A stretch of DNA of 64,000 nucleotides, taken from assembly GCA_022826885.1 (NCBI GenBank), contig JAJDUB010000030.1, forward strand, positions 52,947 through 116,946, in the 5' to 3' direction. This DNA is from Gammaproteobacteria bacterium (GTDB lineage Bacteria; Pseudomonadota; Gammaproteobacteria; Eutrophobiales; Eutrophobiaceae). Both the position numbers and the translations under genes were made by a program. Under the pieces are notes generated by a model. That model did not search any database, was not told the DNA's origin, and was given only the letters and a program-made list of their open reading frames with translations. This document shows, one piece after another, positions 58,368 through 64,000 of the stretch (position 1 is the stretch's first letter; each line of letters opens with the position of its first letter).

Positions 58368-60469
58368 AAGCCACCGAAGCCAAGTTTCTGGACTTCCTCA
58401 AGAAGTCACCACAATTCGTTATCCCGATCTACCAGCGCACGTACTCATGGACCGAGCGCGAATGCCGTCAGCTTTGGGATGATATCGTCCGCACCGGCAG
58501 CGACGACGCCATCTCAGCCCATTTTGTCGGTTCCATCGTCTACATCGAGAAGGGACTGTACCAGGTATCCAGTCAGTCACCTCTACTCGTGATCGATGGC
58601 CAGCAGAGACTGACCACGGTCGCATTGATTCTCGAAGCCTTAGCGCGCCAACTGGGAGACAGCGAGCCCGTTGACGGCTTCTCGGCCAAGAAATTGCGCA
58701 GTTATTACTTACTGAATCCATTGGAGGAGGGAGAGCGCGGATTCAAGCTGCTACTCACACAAACCGACAAGGCGAGCTTGCTGGCCTTGGTTCAACAGAA
58801 GGCACAACCCACCGAACAATCCCTGCGCGTCACTGAGAACTTCGCCTTCTTCGAGGAGCAAGTGAAGAACCTCGGAGCCGACCTTCCCGCGCTTTGCCAG
58901 GGCCTTGCGAAGCTGGTTGTCGTCGACATTGCGCTCAGTCGAGACCAGGACAATCCTCAACTCATCTTTGAGAGCATGAACTCGACCGGACGCGCGCTGA
59001 GCCAGGCCGACCTGATCCGCAATTTCATCCTGATGGGGTTGGACCCTGCTCACCAGACTCGGCTGTACGAGGACCACTGGCGGCCGATGGAAGTAGGTTT
59101 TGGCCAGGAAGGATACGGGTCACATTTCGACAGCTTCATGCGGCACTACCTCACGCTCAAGACGGGAGAGATACCGAACGTTCGAGCGGTATACGAAGCA
59201 TTCAAGTCCCATGCGCGAACGCCGGACATAGACGCTGCCGGCGTGGATGCGCTGGTCGAGGATATTCACACCTTCGCGGGCTATTACTGCGCGATGGCAT
59301 TAGACAAAGAAACAGACAAGAAGCTCGCTGAGGCCTTTCGTGACCTGAGAGAACTGAAGGTGGATGTCGCCTATCCGTTCCTGTTAGAGCTCTACGACGA
59401 TTTTGCCAACGAAAAACTCGAGAGCACTGACTTCGAGGCTGCTGTCCGGTTGGTTGAGGCGTACGTATTCCGCCGCGCGGTATGCGCAATTCCTACAAAC
59501 TCGTTGAACAAGACTTTCGCCACTTTCGGGCGTGCGCTGCGGAAAGACCGGTACCTTGAAAGTGTCCAGGCTCACCTGCTGACACTCCCGTCCTATCGCC
59601 GGTTCCCGGGCGATGAGGAGTTCAAGCGCGAGTTTGTCGTGCGTGATCTCTACAACTTTCCTCGTCGAAGCTACTGGCTGCGTCGACTCGAAAACCATGG
59701 CCGCAAGGAGCGTGTTCCAGTTGACGAATACACCATCGAGCATATTCTCCCGCAAAATGAGAACTTGTCTGCGAAGTGGCGAGACGAACTCGGGCCTGAG
59801 TGGCATCGCGTTCAGGAGAGCTGGTTACACACGCTCGGCAATCTTACGCTCACTGGCTATAACGCCGAATACAGTGACCGGCCCTTTCCAGACAAGCGTG
59901 ACATGAAAGGGGGATTCCGGGAGAGTCCACTAAAGCTCAACGAGGGTTTGAGCAGTCTCAATAAGTGGGATGAAGCGGCTATAAAGAACCGCGCTGAACG
60001 CCTTGCAGCAGTGGCCGCGGGCGTGTGGGCGGCGCCTTCATTGCAAGCCGAAGTGCTCGAGTTGTACCGTCCACGCGGCGAGAAAGCAGCGGGCTACACG
60101 ATCGATGACCATTCGCAACTGGCGGTCGGTTCGCCCATGCGCGGTCTGTTCGACACCTTTCGAAAGGACATTCTGGCGCTCGACCTGTGCGTCTCGGAGG
60201 AGTTTCTTAAACTCTATGTAGCCTACAAGGCGGAGACCAACTTCGTAGACATAGTGCCACTGAAAAGCCGCCTCCGCCTGTCGCTCAATATGCAGTTTCA
60301 CGAACTTCATGATCCGAAAGGTCTGGCCAAGGATGTCACCAACCTTGGTCGTTGGGGAAACGGTGATGTAGAGGTAGACTTTAGCAAGCCGGAGGAGTTG
60401 CCATATGTGATGGGTCTGGTCCGGCAAGCGTTCGAAAAGCAAATGGGAAACGGAGAGGCGGAAGTGTGA
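58364..60469 (+). CDS. GmrSD-like protein: DUF262 + DUF1524 (HNH) + DUF5655-like tail
   Basis: 701 residues. N-terminal DUF262/ParB-like NTPase part has IPIYQRTYSW (from residue 20) and VIDGQQRLTTV (76-86), the usual nucleotide-binding motifs. The DUF1524 nuclease part has EHILPQN (His460) and the later LGNLTLTGYN, together the His-Asn nuclease site. The last ~120 residues (from about LFDTFRKDILALD) resemble the DUF5655 domain often attached to DUF262 proteins. Such one-chain proteins belong to type IV restriction, which attacks modified phage DNA. All motifs look intact, so this is probably the active unit of this part of the island. Confidence 0.85.
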   Translation: MKATEAKFLDFLKKSPQFVIPIYQRTYSWTERECRQLWDDIVRTGSDDAISAHFVGSIVYIEKGLYQVSSQSPLLVIDGQQRLTTVALILEALARQLGDSEPVDGFSAKKLRSYYLLNPLEEGERGFKLLLTQTDKASLLALVQQKAQPTEQSLRVTENFAFFEEQVKNLGADLPALCQGLAKLVVVDIALSRDQDNPQLIFESMNSTGRALSQADLIRNFILMGLDPAHQTRLYEDHWRPMEVGFGQEGYGSHFDSFMRHYLTLKTGEIPNVRAVYEAFKSHARTPDIDAAGVDALVEDIHTFAGYYCAMALDKETDKKLAEAFRDLRELKVDVAYPFLLELYDDFANEKLESTDFEAAVRLVEAYVFRRAVCAIPTNSLNKTFATFGRALRKDRYLESVQAHLLTLPSYRRFPGDEEFKREFVVRDLYNFPRRSYWLRRLENHGRKERVPVDEYTIEHILPQNENLSAKWRDELGPEWHRVQESWLHTLGNLTLTGYNAEYSDRPFPDKRDMKGGFRESPLKLNEGLSSLNKWDEAAIKNRAERLAAVAAGVWAAPSLQAEVLELYRPRGEKAAGYTIDDHSQLAVGSPMRGLFDTFRKDILALDLCVSEEFLKLYVAYKAETNFVDIVPLKSRLRLSLNMQFHELHDPKGLAKDVTNLGRWGNGDVEVDFSKPEELPYVMGLVRQAFEKQMGNGEAEV

Positions 60470-60528
60470 GAGGGGGCCGAAGATGAAACAGGAGAAGATA
60501 CCTCTGGAAAACAGTTTGAGAAAAAACC

Positions 60529-60756
60529 ATGGCAAGCAGCTTGAATTTATCTCTGACAAATGAACTGCGGAAATTCGTCGATAGTCGAACCGGTGACTCC
60601 GGTGTTTACGCAACGCCGAGCGAATATATTCGCGATCTGATCCGCCATGATATGGAAGCCGACTCGATACTCAACCATGTAATGACAGGTCTTGATGACA
60701 TCAAACATGGACGTATGTCAGAGAAATCCATTCTTGACATAACTAATGAACCCTGA
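60529..60756 (+). CDS. ParD-like antitoxin
   Basis: 75 residues of the ribbon-helix-helix ParD/CC2985 type: SLNLSLTNELRKFVDSR strand-helix start, YATPSEYIRDLIRHD as the second helix region, and an acidic toxin-binding tail. AT-richer than the GmrSD gene just upstream. The expected parE begins inside its 3' end but is cut after 16 codons, so the antitoxin is effectively orphaned. Confidence 0.85.
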   Translation: MASSLNLSLTNELRKFVDSRTGDSGVYATPSEYIRDLIRHDMEADSILNHVMTGLDDIKHGRMSEKSILDITNEP

Positions 60757-60796
60757 GTTTCGTGAGGCAACGGAAGCAATATATTCTGACGAGTAA
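60746..60796 (+). pseudogene. Truncated ParE-like toxin start
   Basis: ATG at 60746 overlaps the parD stop, the normal parD-parE geometry, and reads MNPEFREATEAIYSDE before TAA at 60794. The next bases are a copy of the GGGGTCAGAG repeat (60801). Only 16 residues remain of an expected ~95, too few to assign a toxin family firmly. Confidence 0.5.
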
Positions 60797-60800
60797 TTAT

Positions 60801-60875
60801 GGGGTCAGAGTAAAAATTCTAACGAATTTCTTACTCTGAACCCGGATATCCTGACCCCGGGTATCTGCTGACCCC
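60801..60875. repeat. GGGGTCAGAGTAA-family palindrome (copy 2) plus partial units
   Basis: Left arm GGGGTCAGAGTAAAAATTCT and right arm GAATTTCTTACTCTGAACCC, the same element as at 2243-2286 with a slightly different loop, followed by two more CTGACCCC units up to the stop of the dioxygenase gene. It marks the right edge of the accessory region. Confidence 0.75.
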
Positions 60876-61724
60876 TCAAGCCTCAGCCTGCCAGACCAGT
60901 GGGAAGGCCTTCTCGTCCCTGGCGGGTGCGCCGGGGCTGATGGAAACATGTTCCTGGGTGACGATCGGGTCGGTGCCCGGGCGCGGGTCCCAGCAGGCAT
61001 CGTCGCCGAGCCAGCGGGTGGACAGGGCCAGGCGGCGCCGGGTGGGTGAGAAATTGCCGTGGGACGTGTGGATGATGGACGTGTTGAAGATGATGGCGTC
61101 CCCCGCCCTGGTCTCGAAAGACATGAACTCGTAATCATCCCTCAGGGCGTTGAAATCAGGTATTTCCTCTTCGGAACTGGATCCGATCCACTCGGCCTGG
61201 CTGGTGTCTTCCCCGCCGTCGGGCAACACCGGCCTGAACCATTTATTCCAGGCATGTGAGCCGCGCACGAACTCCAGGCCGCTTGACCTGAGATCGGCGT
61301 CGGTCAGGGACAGCCAGACCGAGCAGATCTGCTCCCCCTTGAACGGCCAGTATGGCAGGTCCTGGTGCCAGAAGAACTCTTCCGGCGTATTCGGTTCCTT
61401 GACGAACACGTGGTCGAAATAGATACGCGCAGTATTTGACCCCATGGCCTGGGCGGCCAGTTCACCCACCCCCGAGTTGAACGCAAACTCTCTGAAGTCC
61501 GGGTCGGTCGGCCACAGGTAGCGGTCATGCAGAAAACGCTGCTCGTTCCCGCCCGGATTGGTGTCATGCACCCATACGCTGGGGCTGGCAAGCTGCCGGT
61601 CTATGGCCCCGGTCATGCGTTCGACCCAGACCGGGTCCACGCATTGCGCTACCGCTACAGCGCCTTCCTGCTGGTAGGTTCTGATTTCTTCGTCGGTGAG
61701 GTCTCTGTAGGCTGTGTCAGGCAT
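60876..61724 (-). CDS. Phytanoyl-CoA dioxygenase (PhyH) family protein
   Basis: 282-residue Fe(II)/2-oxoglutarate oxygenase. Iron ligands His120 and Asp122 (FFWHQDLPYW), distal His219 (IIHTSHGN) and the 2-oxoglutarate Arg in PTRRRLALSTRW are visible. Bacterial PhyH proteins hydroxylate many small molecules; the substrate cannot be read. It lies 46 nt after the TonB-dependent receptor gene in the same direction, so it probably acts on a compound imported by that receptor. The stop borders the dispersed repeat. Confidence 0.88.
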   Translation of the reverse strand: MPDTAYRDLTDEEIRTYQQEGAVAVAQCVDPVWVERMTGAIDRQLASPSVWVHDTNPGGNEQRFLHDRYLWPTDPDFREFAFNSGVGELAAQAMGSNTARIYFDHVFVKEPNTPEEFFWHQDLPYWPFKGEQICSVWLSLTDADLRSSGLEFVRGSHAWNKWFRPVLPDGGEDTSQAEWIGSSSEEEIPDFNALRDDYEFMSFETRAGDAIIFNTSIIHTSHGNFSPTRRRLALSTRWLGDDACWDPRPGTDPIVTQEHVSISPGAPARDEKAFPLVWQAEA

Positions 61725-61770
61725 GGTTTCTCCCCTTTCAGGTTTAACTATAGCGGTTTTTCCACTGTTA

Positions 61771-63996
61771 TCAACTCCCGAAACGCCGGCTGATGCGTAT
61801 CCCGTACTCCCTTCGATCGTTGCTGTTGATGATCAGGGTCGTGGGGTCGATGTCCAGTTTGGCCAGGGGATAGACTTCGTTGGTGAGATTGTCGCCGTAC
61901 AGGGAGATGCTCCAGGCGCGGTTCGGGCTGGTCCAGGTCAGGGAGGCGTTGAGCCGATCGACCGCCTCGATTTTGTTGAGCGGCGTATTGACCGGCTGGC
62001 CGAACATCCCGCCCCGGTGGTAGTAGTCCAGGCGGGACTCCAGGGCAGCACCGCCGGGCAGGTCGTGGGCGTAACGGGGCGACAATGAAACGGTTAATTC
62101 GGGCGTCAGCGCCGGCCTGTCGCCCTTGCCGATGCCTTGCACGCCCTCGTCCACCTCGGATATCTCGACATCGATATAGCCCAGGGCGAAGTGGATGTCA
62201 AAAGAGCTTGCAAGCTGCAACCGGCCTTCCAGTTCCAGGCCCGTGGCTTCAGATTCGGCGGCGTTCTGGGTCAGGGTGAGGAAGCCGTCGTCGATCAATT
62301 CGTTGCTCTGCACCGCCAGGTCCCGGTAGCGGACGTGGAACAGGGCGGCGTGCAGCCACAGGCGACTGCCCCAGGCGCCTTTTGCGCCGAGTTCAAACGA
62401 GTCGGCAAAGGTGGGGTCAAAGGCGACAAACGTGGCCGCGCCGGCGAAGGGCCGGGGCGGGTAGCCGCCGGCCTGGTAACCGCGCGCGTAGCTGAAATAG
62501 GCGTTGAGGTTTTCGGCAATGCGGTACGAAAGCGCTGCATCGCCGCTGAATTCATCCCAGTCGTCCCCGCGCTGCGCCGGCGCCGGAAAATAATGCAGGG
62601 ATGCCAGGGCGTCTTTTTTATCATGGGTGTAACGGGCGCCAAGGCCCAGGACCCAGCGTTCGCCGAGATCGATATTGGCGTGGGCGAAGCCGGCCCTGCT
62701 GCTGGTCTCCTGCTCCAGGTAGAGCCTCCCGTCAAAATCGCGGGTCGGGATCACTTCCGGGCGCCCGTCCGCCAGCCCGCCGGCGCGGAATACGAACGGA
62801 CTGTCATTGTACCCGTCTTCGTCAAAGGCGTAGAAACCCGCTATCCAGTCGCCCCAACCGGCAGTGCCGCGCAACTGTATCTCCACCGTTGTCTGGTCGG
62901 CTTCGCCGCGTTCGGGAAACTCTATCAAGGTCGCCCTGACCTTCTCATTGTCCAGCCCCCCCTCGTACCACATATCGCGATAGCTGAGGATCGCCCTGAG
63001 ATTCAGCCAGTCCGAAATGGTCCAGTCGGCGGTCAGCGAGACCCCCAGGGTCCTGTCTTCCGTAGCGGTCAAATCGTCGTTTACGGAAAAGGTATCATCG
63101 GGGTCCGCCGGCTGATCCTCGGGGCGGAGTCCGAAACTGTTGGGGACGTTGAACACTTCGACTGCGTGCGGCGCTATCCCCTGGTCCGAGCGGGCAAGAT
63201 CAGCCGTTGCCAGGAAACTCAGTGTACCTGACGCCTCCCAGAGCAGAGCGACCCGACCGAAGCCGCGCCGGATTTCACCGATGTCCGCGTCGGGGTCTTC
63301 AATCAATACAGCTTTGCCGATTCCGTTGCGGGACCTGGCGCCGGCCGAGATCGCCATGGAGAGCGTCTCGGCCAACGCCACATCAGCGAACAGGTGCCCG
63401 TCAACGCGCCCGAGACTGCCGGCTTTGATATCGAGGCGTGCGCTGTTGTCTCCCGCAGGCTCCCTGGTGACGATGTGCAGGGCGCCGCCCAGGGTATTAC
63501 GGCCTGACAGGCTGCCCTGGGGGCCGCGCGCGACCTCGACCCGTTCAATATTCATGAGGTCCATGTTGGCGCCCATGTTGCGCCCCAGGTACACCCCGTC
63601 CAGGTAGATGCCCACGGACGGGTCCGTAGTGATGATGTGATCCTGCACCCCGGCGCCGCGCATGAATACGGCCGCGTGCCCCGTGTTGCCCTGGCCGAAG
63701 TTTGTCTGAACGACGTTGGGCGCAAATTTCTCGACCTGGTTAAGCTCGGTGATCCCGCGCCGGCGCAGGTCTTCTTCCTGCAGTACGGTGATCGCAGTCG
63801 GAACCTCGTGCAGTGACTCCTCACGTTTGCGCGCATTCACGACGATCTCTTCCATGCCTGATGCTTGCGTTTGCGCGGACACGGGGGAGACGGGCAGGCT
63901 GAATGCCGCCACAAGTCCGGGAATGATAAACGCCGCCCTGACGCCGCGCCATGTGCTGGTACACTTACCAGGCAAGTTCCGGCGTTTGTCGATCAT
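61771..63996 (-). CDS. TonB-dependent outer-membrane receptor
   Basis: 741 residues. Signal peptide (AAFIIPGLVAAFSLPVSPVSA), TonB box-like MEEIVVNARKREES, plug domain with VPTAITVLQEEDL and GVYLGRNMG, and a 22-strand-type barrel ending in the aromatic-containing YGIRISRRFGS. Sequence style (EEIVVNARKREESLHEVP) is of the IroN/FyuA-like group common in marine and sphingomonad-like bacteria that import varied organics. Ligand unknown; the linked PhyH enzyme suggests a lipid, terpenoid or aromatic. Upstream control lies beyond the window. Confidence 0.9.
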   Translation of the reverse strand: MIDKRRNLPGKCTSTWRGVRAAFIIPGLVAAFSLPVSPVSAQTQASGMEEIVVNARKREESLHEVPTAITVLQEEDLRRRGITELNQVEKFAPNVVQTNFGQGNTGHAAVFMRGAGVQDHIITTDPSVGIYLDGVYLGRNMGANMDLMNIERVEVARGPQGSLSGRNTLGGALHIVTREPAGDNSARLDIKAGSLGRVDGHLFADVALAETLSMAISAGARSRNGIGKAVLIEDPDADIGEIRRGFGRVALLWEASGTLSFLATADLARSDQGIAPHAVEVFNVPNSFGLRPEDQPADPDDTFSVNDDLTATEDRTLGVSLTADWTISDWLNLRAILSYRDMWYEGGLDNEKVRATLIEFPERGEADQTTVEIQLRGTAGWGDWIAGFYAFDEDGYNDSPFVFRAGGLADGRPEVIPTRDFDGRLYLEQETSSRAGFAHANIDLGERWVLGLGARYTHDKKDALASLHYFPAPAQRGDDWDEFSGDAALSYRIAENLNAYFSYARGYQAGGYPPRPFAGAATFVAFDPTFADSFELGAKGAWGSRLWLHAALFHVRYRDLAVQSNELIDDGFLTLTQNAAESEATGLELEGRLQLASSFDIHFALGYIDVEISEVDEGVQGIGKGDRPALTPELTVSLSPRYAHDLPGGAALESRLDYYHRGGMFGQPVNTPLNKIEAVDRLNASLTWTSPNRAWSISLYGDNLTNEVYPLAKLDIDPTTLIINSNDRREYGIRISRRFGS

Positions 63997-64000
63997 GAGT

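Overview
The window reads as chromosome of a free-living, aerobic or respiring gammaproteobacterium. No 16S gene is present, so no finer placement is justified. The evidence is gene order: prfB-lysS; mutS-fdxA; rnfE-nth; and leuB-asd-fimV-truA-trpF-trpB-trpA-accD-folC-dedD-cvpA-purF, a Pseudomonas-like order with trpBA inserted. Coding density is high and most of the window is GC-rich.

Layout. 1-8.3 kb (minus strand): lysS (cut by the window edge), prfB with an intact programmed frameshift, recJ, thrC, hom and an NCS2-type permease with an unusual C-terminal domain. 8.4-12.4 kb (plus): a nitrilase-family hydrolase, tldD, and an MFS protein carrying a degenerate acyltransferase tail. 12.4-16.3 kb (minus): aroC, a cytochrome c plus SoxC-like sulfite dehydrogenase pair, and prmB. 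16.4-18 kb: a two-gene kynurenine-branch module (3-hydroxyanthranilate dioxygenase, ACMS decarboxylase). 18.1-24.4 kb: htpG behind a sigma-32-like promoter, mutS, fdxA, nhaA. 24.4-25.5 kb: a small membrane protein, three odd tRNA genes (Arg-GCG, Lys-TTT, Phe-GAA) and a strong promoter/terminator unit. 25.5-30.4 kb: nth, an orphan RnfE lacking both conserved cysteines, a LON-domain protein, mpl, dps, rppH. 30.4-40.4 kb: central carbon metabolism (mdh-gltA divergent from sucA-sucB-lpd, then a thiolase and phaR). 40.4-53.6 kb: purine, folate, fatty acid, tryptophan, leucine and lysine biosynthesis.

53.6-60.8 kb is an accessory island inserted just after dapD, much of it visibly AT-rich. It holds a GIY-YIG protein, a DUF3800 protein, an RloA/RloB-like ATPase-TOPRIM pair and a one-chain GmrSD-like (DUF262/DUF1524) protein. 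It also contains fragments: a second, diverged dapD 3' end; an internal slice of a higBA toxin-antitoxin operon; the N-terminus of a serine-dehydrogenase-proteinase-like gene; and a parD whose parE is cut short at a dispersed repeat. This looks like a defence-gene integration hotspot that has turned over more than once, with dapD as one boundary. A phytanoyl-CoA-dioxygenase-like enzyme and a TonB-dependent receptor follow.

Four families of short palindromic repeats are scattered between genes. Several copies supply stop codons or terminal codons of neighbouring genes.
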